Assembly (NCBI RefSeq): GCF_907165205.1
Contig: NC_058197.1
Span: 498,501 to 562,500 of the forward strand
Direction: 5' to 3'
DNA length: 64,000 nt
Source: Coccinella septempunctata
Lineage: Eukaryota; Arthropoda; Insecta; Coleoptera; Coccinellidae
This document shows, in pieces, positions 25,735 through 39,720 of the stretch (its first letter is position 1; every line of letters begins with the position of its first letter). The notes below the pieces were generated by a model, which searched no databases, was not told the DNA's origin, and saw nothing but the letters and a program-made list of their open reading frames with translations. Made by a program: the position numbers and the translations under genes.

Positions 25735-26598
25735 GCTTTAATCTTCAAGTTCTGTTCGAGACTCGGGAGTCATCTTCGATCCCAAACTAATTTTTGATCT
25801 CCATGTCGAATCTGTTGTTAATTTGTCCTCCAGAATGTTAGGGTATATAACTAGGAAATGTAGTGCATTCGTAACTGTCACACCGATTAAGGTCTTTTTC
25901 AGTGCATTTGTGCTGAGCAGACTAAACTTTGCAAGTGTCGTGTGGAATCCTAGGCAAAAAAATAACATCAATCGCCTTGACAGATTCAAAACAGATTAAT
26001 AAGATTTCTTGCTTTCAAAAAGAAATTCGTCATACCTGATGGAGACTATGTTTTGGCGCGCGAGCATTTCGGAATGCTATCATTGTCGATCATACGTATG
26101 GTCTCCGAGGCACTGTTTGAATTTAAGATCTTGAACAATAAACTTCAGAGTCCAGATATTCTTGGTGGCTTGTGCTTCAATGTTCCCCAGAGGTCTCTCA
26201 GAGTCTGTGAGCTTTTTATGGTACCCTTTAGGTACACATACACGGCTCAGCACTCGCCTCTATGTCGGATATCTCGGACCAGCAACATGTTTAGTCATTA
26301 AGTTGATTATTTATTTATGTCTCTGGAACCGGTCCGAAAGATTTTAAGAAAGAATTGTACGTAGTTGCCATGTTTGGGGCATTCTGGGTTTCTCGCTTTT
26401 TTTTCTTTTTTTGGTTTTTTTTTTGTTGATTTTTGTCAGTTGTACTCATGATCATTAGTTAAGTTAGTAATCTTGTATCGAATTGATCTATGTACTTATA
26501 ATCTCTGTAATTTTATTCGTTCTATCTGAGGATACATTAGTGGGTTTTTGTACCTGTTTGTATCCCCTTGTGAATAAATAAATAAATAAATAAATAAA
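25735..26598 (+). pseudogene. LINE 3' fragment (jockey/CR1-like) with (AAAT)n tail
   Basis: The plus-strand reading GVIFDPKLIFDLHVESVVN, then LGYITRKC and LSRLNFASVVWNP, is the post-catalytic RT/thumb region of jockey/CR1-like LINEs. Stops follow from about 26000. The fragment ends in a (TAAA)n repeat at 26573-26598, the usual 3' terminus of such elements. 5'-truncated and decayed. Confidence 0.7.
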
Positions 26599-26639
26599 TG
26601 TACCAGCTTTACAACAACTTTGAGAGAGAAAAGTGTACA

Positions 26640-26790
26640 GTACATGGCCATCGGTTTGAACATTGTTTTACCACCCGAATTGAGAAAAGTTGCCAGCTTG
26701 GTGAATTTAAAGAGGAGGTTGCATGATCTGGTATTGAAATGTGAGCCCTATAATTTAGAGGAATTTAGAGTGTATTGCAGGAATCAATAA
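26640..26790 (+). pseudogene. Probable LINE C-terminal tail relic
   Basis: Reads IGLNIVLPPELRKVASLVNL and on to a stop (26788-26790), in the style of the last residues of LINE ORF2 proteins (LP..LR followed by a basic helix). Family not determinable. Confidence 0.35.
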
Positions 26791-26849
26791 TTTATGAATT
26801 TTGTTTGGATTTTATTTGTTCCAGTTCCTACTATTACTACTACTACTTA

Positions 26850-27160
26850 TCTAGTTTTGCCTTTCCATGAACAACTTACCAATAGAATCAAAGCATTGCT
26901 ACCTAGAAAAAATTCAAAATTGCGATTAAAAATGTCAAACCTCTGAGAAAAATATATACAAAATTGAAAGATAAACTTGAGAACAATAATAGATCTAACG
27001 TTTTATACAAAATTGATTGTTCAAATTGTGATCAATGTTATATCGGCCAAACTACAACAAAATTAAAACAAAGGTTGCTCTACATAAAAGTAATATCAGG
27101 ATTTGGACTTGTAGTTCTTCATATTGTAACTGCGGGTGTCAGAGAAATTTGTTTCTTGAA
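26850..27160 (+). pseudogene. Second Penelope-like relic (end of RT and GIY-YIG nuclease)
   Basis: Decayed coding for a pre-nuclease segment followed by RSNVLYKIDCSNCDQCYIGQ and TTKLKQRL, the Cys-rich linker and YIG block of Penelope-like endonucleases. It differs clearly from the copies at 27272-30551, so it is another family. At least one frameshift lies near 26935. Confidence 0.65.
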
Positions 27161-27165
27161 GGCAT

Positions 27166-27238
27166 ATGACTGCTGGCTTATGTTCTTTCTGTGATAGTGT
27201 GGAAGAATATTCATTGAAATTCAATGTTATAAAAGAAA
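27166..27238 (+). pseudogene. Pao gag, upstream piece (interrupted)
   Basis: Open frame that stops making sense at 27239, where the Penelope pair begins. GTTATAAAAGAAA at 27226-27238 is repeated at 30552-30564, and the reading frame at the second copy is the same as at the first. Whether 27166 is the true start is unknown, as no 5' LTR was identified upstream. Confidence 0.55.
27226..27238. repeat. 13-bp target duplication of the Penelope pair, left
   Basis: GTTATAAAAGAAA, identical to 30552-30564. Confidence 0.75.
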
Positions 27239-27344
27239 TAGTAACTTGGTTATCATCCATTGTATTAGAATTAGGAAAGAAAGAATATATTGGGAGTGTT
27301 GGACACTGTTTATTATCTATTGTTCACTGTGTAACAATGCCGAC

Positions 27345-27374
27345 GTTTCGAAACAAATCGTTTCTTTTTCAAGG
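27345..27374 (-). ncRNA. Degenerate hammerhead-like motif, left Penelope tail
   Basis: Reverse complement of the motif at 30450-30478: TTGAAAA, stem GAAAC/GTTTC, then GAAAC. See that entry. Confidence 0.35.
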
Positions 27375-27634
27375 CTGTAAATAAATACAAAAATTATACT
27401 ATAAGACACACAATATGACATAACATGAAAATAAATTACCTAGTTACGAGAACAATATTGTACGCTTTTTAAAAACATTAGGATTCAACAAAGAAATCAA
27501 AATCTCCTGGAGAGCAGACATACAATCCCATCACTTTATCCGTTTCTATATTTATGATAATGACATCAACATAAGGTTACAAAATATTGATCAGGAATGG
27601 TCTTAACACTATTGACGAGGCCAGCCATTACTTA

Positions 27635-28902
27635 TTACTTTCTAAGTATATTATTATAGATCATGCTTAGGTGTTGCACATCTTCTCTATGATTGACGGT
27701 ATAATTTCTTTTTATGTGTATCATCTCGCTTATATTACGTCTATAACCAACCTCTTCTCTATCAAGAATTTTTACATCTTCAAAATTAAATTTATGGCCC
27801 GTAGTCATTTGATGTAAAGTTAAAGCAGTTTTGTTAAAATTTGCCATATTTTCACTATCATATTTATGTTGTTTCATCCTATCGCGTAAATACTGTTTTG
27901 TTTGGCCAATGTAACACTTGTTACAATTAGCACAGGGTATCTTATATACTACTCCTGATTCTAAATTATAAGGTGTTTTAAATTTCAAATTTGTGAAAAA
28001 TCTCTTTGTGGTGAATAAGTTGTAAAAGGCACACTTGACATTCAACTCCTTAAATATTTTATTTATTCTGTGAGAAAGACCAGGTAAGTACGGAAACCTA
28101 AAGTAGGAAGAAATAGACGAGTTAGAAGGAACATTAACTATATGATTTCGGTTGGACGTGTGTTTATTTATTATTCTTTTGACTAAGTATGTAGGATAGT
28201 TATTCTGCTTCAAAATATTTTCAACTTTATCTAAGTTCTTCCTATGAAACTTTTTGTTGCTCAGTTTTAAAGCTCTTTTAATTAAATTCTCCATTATATT
28301 AGTTTTTTGTTGCATGCTATGACTGCTGCAAAAATTTATGTATCTGTTAGTGCTTATTGCTTTAGTGTACCAGTCAGTAATAATACTAGAGTTTTCTCTA
28401 ATTATCAACAAATCCAAAAAAGGCAAACTGTTATCTTTCTCCACTTCAATCGTGAATTGTATCTTTTGATGGTAAGAGTTGAAAACATCTAAAATGTACT
28501 GTATTTTGTCATATGGTACCAACAATAATGTATCATCTACAAAGAACTTAATGAGCGGGATATGAAATTTAAGTGTTTCAACAACATAACAAAAGATTTC
28601 TTCCATAATCAAGTTAGCAAATGATGGGCTTGCCGGTGCACCCATAGCAGTGCCATCCAATTGTATATAAAATTTTCCTTCATAAACAAAATAACCACCA
28701 TCAAAACAAAGATCAACCAATTCCAAAAATTTTTCCCTACTAAGATCCGTATAGCAGCTGATAAATCTCCATCTTTTCTTAATGATACTAACAACAAGTT
28801 CTCTTGGGATGCTTGTAAACAAGGATATAACATCTAACGATATAAGCACGTATCCTAGTGGTACTTTTATATCTGACAAAATTGTGGTCAATGAAAATGA
28901 AT
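27635..28902 (-). CDS. Penelope-like RT with GIY-YIG endonuclease, left copy (partial)
   Basis: About 420 codons of a Penelope-like protein, truncated before RT motif A. Visible in order: motif A LDVISLFTSIP, motif B GTAMGAPASPSFAN, motif C FFVDDTLLL, thumb, then the Cys-rich linker and GIY-YIG nuclease (VVYKIPCANCNKCYIGQTK, then LRDRMKQH). It ends HREDVQHLSMIYNNILRK before a stop. The frame is uninterrupted over this span. Penelope-like elements use this single ORF for target-primed copying. Dead because the N-terminus is lost. Confidence 0.88.
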
Positions 28903-28919
28903 CATTTTCATTCAAATGA
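28903..28919. other. 17-bp spacer at centre of Penelope palindrome
   Basis: CATTTTCATTCAAATGA, itself related to the flanking TGAAAATGAAT repeats, so the junction may have formed through microhomology. Confidence 0.7.
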
Positions 28920-30189
28920 ATTCATTTTCATTGACCACAATTTTGTCAGATATAAAAGTACCACTATAGGATACGTGCTTATATCGTTAGATGTTATATC
29001 CTTGTTTACAAGCATCCCAAGAGAACTTGTTGTTAGTATCATTAAGAAAAGATGGAGATTTATCAGCTGCTATACGGATCTTAGTAGGGAAAAATTTTTG
29101 GAATTGGTTGATCTTTGTTTTGATGTTGGTTATTTTGTTTATGAAGGAAAATTTTATATACAATTGGATGGCACTGCTATGGGTGCACCGGCAAGCCCAT
29201 CATTTGCTAACTTGATTATGGAAGAAATCTTTTGTTATGTTGTTGAAACACTTAAATTTTATATCCCGCTCATTAAGTTCTTTGTAGATGATACATTATT
29301 GTTGGTACCATATGACGAAATACAGTACATTTTAGATGTTTTCAACTCTTACCATCAAAAGATACAATTCACGATTGAAGTGGAGAAAGATAACAGTTTG
29401 CCTTTTTTGGATTTGTTGATAATTAGAGAAAACTCTAGTATTATTACTGACTGGTACACTAAAGCAATAAGCACTAACAGATACATAAATTTTTACAGCA
29501 GTCATAGCATGCAACAAAAAACTAATATAATGGAGAATTTAATTAAAAGAGCTTTAAAACTGAGCAACAAAAAGTTTCATAGGAAGAACTTAGATAAAGT
29601 TGAAAATATTTTGAAGCAGAATAACTATCCTGCATACTTAGTCAAAAGAATAATAAATAAACACACGTCCAACCGAAATCATATAGTTAATGTTCCTTCT
29701 AACTCGTCTATTTCTTCCTACTTTAGGTTTCCGTACTTACCTGGTCTTTCTCACAGAATAAATAAAATATTTAAGGAGTTGAATGTCAAGTGTGCCTTTT
29801 ACAACTTATTCACCACAAAGAGATTTTTCACAAATTTGAAATTTAAAACACCTTATAATTTAGAATCAGGAGTAGTATATAAGATACCCTGTGCTAATTG
29901 TAACAAGTGTTACATTGGCCAAACAAAACAGTATTTACGCGATAGGATGAAACAACATAAATATGATAGTGAAAATATTGCAAATTTTAACAAAACTGCT
30001 TTAACTTTACATCAAATGACTACGGGCCATAAATTTAATTTTGAAGATGTAAAAATTCTTGATAAAGAAGAGGTTGGTTATAGACGTAATATAAGCGAGA
30101 TGATACACATAAAAAGAAATTATACCGTCAATCATAGAGAAGATGTGCAACACCTAAGCATGATCTATAATAATATACTTAGAAAGTAA
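28920..30189 (+). CDS. Penelope-like RT with GIY-YIG endonuclease, right copy (partial)
   Basis: Mirror copy of 27635-28902 with the same RT and GIY-YIG motifs (FFVDDTLLL; CANCNKCYIGQT). Differences include a 2-bp TA insertion just after the palindrome centre (near 28966), which shifts the first codons, and substitutions such as D-V for D-G before GYFVYEG and A for T in NYPAYLV. Stop at 30187-30189. Non-autonomous through 5' truncation. Confidence 0.88.
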
Positions 30190-30449
30190 TAAGTAATGGC
30201 TGGCCTCGTCAATAGTGTTAAGACCATTCCTGATCAATATTTTGTAACCTTATGTTGATGTCATTATCATAAATATAGAAACGGATAAAGTGATGGGATT
30301 GTATGTCTGCTCTCCAGGAGATTTTGATTTCTTTGTTGAATCCTAATGTTTTATAAAGCGTACAATATTGTTCTCGTAACTAGGTAATTTATTTTCATGT
30401 TATGTCATATTGTGTGTCTTATAGTATACTTTTTGTATTTATTTACAGC

Positions 30450-30478
30450 CTTGAAAAAGAAACGATTTGTTTCGAAAC
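30450..30478 (+). ncRNA. Degenerate hammerhead-like motif, right Penelope tail
   Basis: TTGAAAA takes the place of the CUGANGA core: C3 is T and G8 is A, a change that would keep the 3-8 pair. The stem GAAAC/GTTTC (30459-30463, 30469-30473) and GAAAC (30474-30478) follow, then GTCGGC. Position in the Penelope tail is as expected. Activity is doubtful. Confidence 0.4.
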
Positions 30479-30551
30479 GTCGGCATTGTTACACAGTGAA
30501 CAATAGATAATAAACAGTGTCCAACACTCCCAATATATTCTTTCTTTCCTA

Positions 30552-32264
<1,713 letters not shown>

Positions 32265-32269
32265 TAAAG

Positions 32270-32352
32270 TGTTAATATCACCTCCAAAATAGTGACTCGT
32301 TTAACGCTCTCACCTCATATATATCGCTGTCACCTCCGAAATCGGAGGTGAC
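32270..32352 (+). repeat. End A words and palindrome of TA-element 2
   Basis: ACCTCC at offset 20-25, CACCTC in the middle, and the palindrome arms GTCACCTCCGA / TCGGAGGTGAC at 32329-32352 (offset 69-92), then AACGTT. Confidence 0.65.
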
Positions 32353-32463
32353 AACGTTTTGCCTTGTTTTTTAGCTTGTTAGATTCAGGAGGCTTCAGGG
32401 ACCAACATATCAAAAAATCGTTTTGAGGTCACAACGCACCCCGTTTATGTACTGAACAATCTT

Positions 32464-32733
32464 TTAGTTCGAGTGTATATCACTGGCGCTAGTGTGCTTA
32501 GCTGTATATCGAAGAATTGCTGTGGGCGACTCTTTGCTCGTTAGCACCTCCGAAAATGGCAACGTTGTATTTTCAAAGCAGATGTAGACAGGCAGAATAT
32601 AAGTATACGGATGAATTAACTGTAGAGAGGCGCAGCGCGTTATCTCCTCCATAATTGCAATCCAGGCGGCATATCTCAACGATTTTTTATCGCATTTATC
32701 TGTAGGGGAAAGAAACACGTGAAAGAAAACCAA
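32464..32733 (-). other. Conserved small open frame near end A, element 2 copy
   Basis: 89-codon frame reading toward end A (RYAAWIAIMEEITRCAS ... DIHSN); see the element 1 and 3 counterparts. Confidence 0.25.
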
Positions 32734-33161
32734 TCTTGGCTCTCTCGAATGGAATTATGACTGTTTATATTTCATCGTGTGTATCTATGCAACCGTTGAA
32801 GTTCTTTCATCTCAAGCTAAATATTCAGATGTAAATGGTGATGAATATTCAAGGACAATGAGCCATTCCGAAAATTTTCATTTCAGAATCAAGAGAAAAA
32901 ATGCTACAAATTTTACAATATCACAGAAATGAAGAACGTCGGCTAAACCGAATGTTGGACATTGTTGTGTTATTTCAAATGGAACGCTCTATATATTATA
33001 TTTTTCTTAAATCGGATTGCTCAATGATTTTGAGGAATCCTTTGCTCAGAAACATCTGTTTTATTATCGATTATGTTTAATTATTGGATCTTCCCGAAAA
33101 TTTGAATAGCTTGTACCATCTCTCTGGTTTGAAATACTGGAACTAACAATCTGCACTCAAC

Positions 33162-34390
33162 TAGTAGAATACCTTGTAAAAGAAAAGATCCTTTTACCCA
33201 AACAACATGGTTATGTAAGAGGTAGATCAACTGAGACAGCAGTGTTTGAGTTCATTTCAGGAATCCTTAATGCCTTGGAGGATTCTAATATAACAGTGGG
33301 TCTAATGCTGGATCTATCAAAGGCATTCGATACTCTGTCCCACGACCTTATTCTCCATAAACTTTCTGCATATGGCATAAACATGCTAGACTGGTTTCAA
33401 TCATATTTAGCAAACCGCAGGCAGAGAGTGGTGATCTCTCAGAACGGAAAAACAACAGTTTCGGAAGAAGAACTCACAGAGTTCCGCAGGGTAGCATATT
33501 GGGCCCTATCATTTTCATCATTTTTCTAAATGACCTAAGTACCATATTCGATGAAACCATGGTTAGGACAGTGAATTATGCAGATGACACAAACTTCACT
33601 GTATTGGCCAAGCACGATTTAGAGTTGAGTTTACCATTTCACACTCAACTCTAACTCTAAATCGTGCTAGCCAGTGGTTTGAAGCAAACGGTTTGTGCAT
33701 GAATTCTGAAAAAACAAGTGCCATCCTATTCAGGACAGCTCATTCCGGTCCCCAAGTGCCTACCAGCATTTCACTGTCTAACTCCACATTAGAACTGACT
33801 AAATCTTGTCGCTTCCTAGGCCTCACTATTGAGGTAACCCTTGATTGGGGAGAGCACATTTCCAACCTTTGCAATCAACTGGGTACCATCTGCTACACTT
33901 TGGGAGTCCTCAATAAATATCTGGACATAACCTCACTAAAAACAATATACCAGGCAGTGTTTAGGTATGGCATCATGTTCTATGGTAGTTCATACAACCT
34001 ACATAGAGTGCTGAAAATGAAGAAGAGAGCCTTCAGAATGATCTGGAGGATGAGGAGGACGGAATCATGCAGGGGAGTCTTCAGAAGGAATGGTCTTTTG
34101 ACTGCTCCTGCTGTACACATCCAAGAAAGCCTGATATTTACATTCAAGAACTAGCACTACTTCGAAGAGAAAACAGTAAGTAATTACAATACGAGGAAAA
34201 CTGCACTAAAATATCCAAGGCACAGATTAAGCCTCACTGAAAAGGGACCTGAATATAGATATATTCGTTATTACAATAAGATAGCTAACAAACTAAGAGG
34301 AGAATGGACTCTACAACAGTTCAAGAAATTCATCTTCAAACTCCTACTTGAAATCGAACCCTACAGTGTGGAAGACTTTATGGAACACAG
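33162..34390 (+). pseudogene. LINE reverse transcriptase, broken copy
   Basis: RT coding of a jockey/CR1-like LINE: LDLSKAFDTLSHDLI (motif A), then a small deletion at about 33484 relative to element 3 that removes GVLQ of the GVLQGSILGP block and shifts frame, then NYADDTNF (catalytic) near 33577, and RFLGLTIE with the thumb region in the frame 33693-34154. A hairpin replaces normal sequence at 33611-33668. Compared with element 3 it is the more damaged copy. Confidence 0.75.
33611..33668. repeat. Hairpin created by templated inversion inside the LINE
   Basis: AGCACGATTTAGAGTTGAGT (33611-33630) is the reverse complement of sequence in 33643-33668 (ends CTCTAAATCGTGCT), apart from a 6-bp direct duplication. 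Element 3 has ordinary coding sequence here, with only the right arm. Confidence 0.7.
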
Positions 34391-34494
34391 ACTATAAAGC
34401 AAAAAATGACCCTGTTTCACTTCAAGTGTTCAATGTCATGTGTACACTTTACCTGAAATAAAGCACATTATTTATTTATTTATTTATTTATTTA

Positions 34495-35512
34495 AATTTT
34501 TTAGTGATGTATCATAAAGAAAATTACAAATTATTTCGAAACAACTAAGATTTCATGAAGAATTATCCAAAACAGATTTGCATTTTTCGATAGATCATAC
34601 AGGATGTAAGGGAAAAAATAAACAATATTGAAGTCTTTGGAAGGCCTCGAGTCAACATATTTTGAAATTGCAACTATATTTTTGTCAAGATATGATGAAT
34701 CTTCAAACTGAAGTTAATAATATAGATACATACTCGGATACATATGATTGATTGGTAATTCCCAAAAGCTATGATGAACAGCGGACACTATGATGGACGC
34801 ATGATGAAAGGAGAAAGACAAAAGTTAATTTAAGTATTATATTTTCGCATGAAGTTTTATTATTCAAAATAAATGATGATTCTTATAATTAACAAATCAG
34901 GTGCAATTAAAATTTTTGTTTTGGTTTTCGAAAATAACACATATTGATTAAACTTCTACTATCCAAAATGAATAGGTACATAGATAAAATGTATCTATAT
35001 ACAGGATATCTGTAAACAAATGCGAAGGACTAAGGGAGATGATTCCTTAATGAAAATAAGCGGGGCTAGTTCCTATAAATTTTTTTCCAAATAGACAGCT
35101 CTTCCAAGATGCAGCCTTGGAAGGCGATGACGAGTCTACAGTTTTTAATTTTTTTTTACTGAGTCATAAAACTATACATATTACTGAGTAGATTGGTACC
35201 AGTTTCAACTTCGGCAAGCTCGCAGTTTAGGCGGTAACTTGCTATCGATTTTTTTAATGTGTCTCTCCCTTAAATTCAAAAATTTCTGTTGTTCAAAAAT
35301 GTTGAAATTTGAGTTATTATGCTATTGTCATAGAAGTATACGAAACTATCAGGTCGGGGGATCCAAGATTTCGGGCCGATTCACATGAAAAAAAAAACAT
35401 AAAATGAATTTCGTGAATACCGAGGCTGAAAACCACTATTCTCCGCTATAAAAATTTAATATTATTCCAATGAAATACCGAGTTAATTAATGCTACGTTG
35501 CTATTACTATAA
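34495..35512. other. TA-element 2 interior, non-coding
   Basis: Shared with 46945-47990 and 18304-19290 (reverse). Includes a mariner-type subrepeat starting TACAGGATATCTGTAAAC (about 35000) that also occurs at 40808-41010 within element 4. No gene. Confidence 0.5.
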
Positions 35513-35638
35513 GGCCCGGTTGTTCAGTTCAGGATAAGGCCGAGATTTAAGATGATCCTAGACTAACCTGACAGAACTGAACTGAATTGTCAAAATCAAT
35601 TTAGGATAAACTTTTATCCCGAACTGAACAACTGGGCC
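35513..35638. mobile_element. 126-bp MITE with GGCCCGGTTGTTCAGTTC ends (best-preserved copy)
   Basis: Left end GGCCCGGTTGTTCAGTTC, right end GAACTGAACAACTGGGCC: inverted with one mismatch. TA-rich flanks (TATAA / TACTC). Orthologues at 18178-18303 and 47991-48116. Confidence 0.75.
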
Positions 35639-36169
35639 TACTCATGTAGAGTTTCGGATTTTGCGAGAATCTACTGCTTTTTCTTCAAAACAACAACTGC
35701 GCTGAAGGAAATGTGATTGACTGTTATCTATATCATTTACATCATTATTTGCCGAACTTCAAAGTTCTAAATGAATTAAAATCTAAACTTGAAAATATAC
35801 GTGATAATTTTCGCAAGAATTTCAATGAAATCTGAAAATTTTCATCATTCTGGAGCATAATTCTCGAATCATCCATGGAATAAATTCAATTTTATCCAAT
35901 ATAACACGCAAAACGAAATGTTATTCGAACTCGGCATCTTGAGCAATTCGTTCCTAAAAAGCCCGAATCAGGTAGAAAATTTTGAACCCTTCATATCAGC
36001 GTTAACACGTGTTTTGCAGTAAACAGATGCCGATTTCGTTTTCAACGGGCCATGTAACTAGGGTCGGCGTTGGGTGAAAGGATGAACGATTCTTACAACA
36101 AGAAGAATTTGAATTTTCATTTGACGGTGAGGGCATTTGTTTTAAAATTTTCAGAGTACAAGAAGTATA

Positions 36170-37755
36170 CAGGGTGTTTCACGAGTAAACAGACAAATGA
36201 AAACCGTGAATAGAAGGGCATTGAGCTGAGTTCAGAATCATACCATATACAGGGTGTTCCAAAACTAGTGAATCAAACGTCACACCACGATAGAGTAAAC
36301 CAAATATTATCGAATGACACCAACATTAGTTCGACGAAAATGTACCGTTTCCAAAATAATCAGAATTTTATTAAAATACATAAAGTTGCCGATTTTCGAA
36401 CTATTTTTCCTTATAACAGGGCCAGTTTGTGAAAAAGGATATCGATTTTAAATTAGATTGAAGTAATATTATTGTTTCATCTCCCCTAATTGAAATTATT
36501 TTGAGTAGTTAATCGATAACCATATGGCTATAACTCCTGAAATTCTGATCAAGTCGACTGAAAATTTATATTTAGCCTTGAGTTGTTAATTTCATCGAAA
36601 CAGAGCATTAAAATTCGACAAAAATCTGGACCGGGCTCAGTGAGGCTTTACTTAACTTCAAACTCATAAAAACACCATGTATGTAGTTTTTTAATCATAA
36701 TTTCAACTTTTTTGTTATCTGCATTATTATTGTCTCAAAATGAATTGATTTTTGGGTTGCCCCACCTGTTGATCATGTTCTAGAAATAATTGTTTTGGTC
36801 AGACGCCTCTAAGGAATAGAGCACTTCATGAAAATGTATTTAGAAATCCTTAATTGATTTTTTTTCAAAGAATATTCTGTTGAATGTGTTCAACAATTAT
36901 ACCATATTCGGTCTTCAAAATACTCTTTCACAAGGATAAAATGTTTCAAAATTGATAATATCCAAATATGGATGGAAAAAATACGCTATCTTGAAACTAA
37001 AATTTAAAACTTGATATTCAGAATGAATCTATTTTTCTATGGACAACTAGTTGTGTGAATAAAAACAAAGAAAGAAATCGCGGGGTGTCAGATCTGGAGA
37101 TCTAGCAGTCCAATATTGGGGTCCTACCCTTCTAATAAAATGACCTGAAATACTGATAAATACTTATATATATAAATACTCGATATATGCAAGACATATA
37201 TCGAGAACGAAAAAATTCAGTTGAACATTTCCAATTCCATTTTTAGATTTCCTCAGTTGATTGGCGATCATATTTATCCCATTAATTAATGTGAAGTAAA
37301 AGTCAATATGCAGCGCTGTTTTTTCCAGACATTTCACGATCAAACAATTATTCATTAGAAATAATCTGAAAAGGCATACCAAAGTTTCATTGATTTTGAG
37401 AAAATCAATGAAGATACCTGAAAAATTCAAAATTATGACGAGAAAAACTACAAACAGAGTGTTTTGCATGAGTTTAAATTTGAATATATCCTCAATGAGT
37501 CCGGTCCTGTGTTCGTCAACTTTTAATGTTCTGTTTTATTGAAACTTAGAAGTTTAAGCGGATAATGAATTTTTAGCCGAATCCAACTAAAATATTTGAA
37601 GTTATGGCCGAACAAAAATTAGGGAAATTTGAATAAACTCCTCTCTATATCGGAAACGGAATGCCTAAGACACACATATATGAGGTGTTTTTGAACTAAG
37701 CTCAATGCCCTCTATTCACGGTTTTCGTTTGTCCGTTTACTTGTGAAACACCCTG
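36170..37755. mobile_element. Mariner-type element, 1.59 kb (copy in TA-element 2)
   Basis: Starts CAGGGTGTTTCACGAG, ends CTTGTGAAACACCCTG. Contains one end of the nested MITE (36250 to about 36530; the rest is deleted) and the transposase relic at 37030-37135 (minus). It is the shortest of the three orthologues. Confidence 0.7.
37030..37135 (-). pseudogene. Mariner-family transposase relic
   Basis: Minus-strand coding for the SPDLTPRDFFLCF block, as at 14575-14646 and 50509-50600. Confidence 0.55.

Positions 37756-39720
<1,965 letters not shown>

Larger units (their letters stand above)
27239..30551. mobile_element. Head-to-head pair of Penelope-like elements (3.3-kb palindrome)
   Basis: Left arm 27272-28902 (minus) and right arm 28920-30551 (plus) are near-identical inverted copies of about 1.63 kb around a 17-bp spacer. 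Both are 5'-truncated at the centre and have their 3' tails facing outward. The proteins differ at about seven positions. A 13-bp target duplication encloses the unit, with 33 bp of extra sequence (27239-27271) beside the left tail. Penelope-like elements are known for inverted and truncated insertions; here both copies stop at the same internal base. Confidence 0.85.
33134..34494 (+). mobile_element. LINE insertion in TA-element 2 (5'-truncated, (TTTA)n tail)
   Basis: Absent from TA-element 1 at the matching site and present at 45613-46944 in element 3, so it entered a common ancestor of 2 and 3. Ends with AATAAAGCACATTA and a TTTA repeat. Confidence 0.75.
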
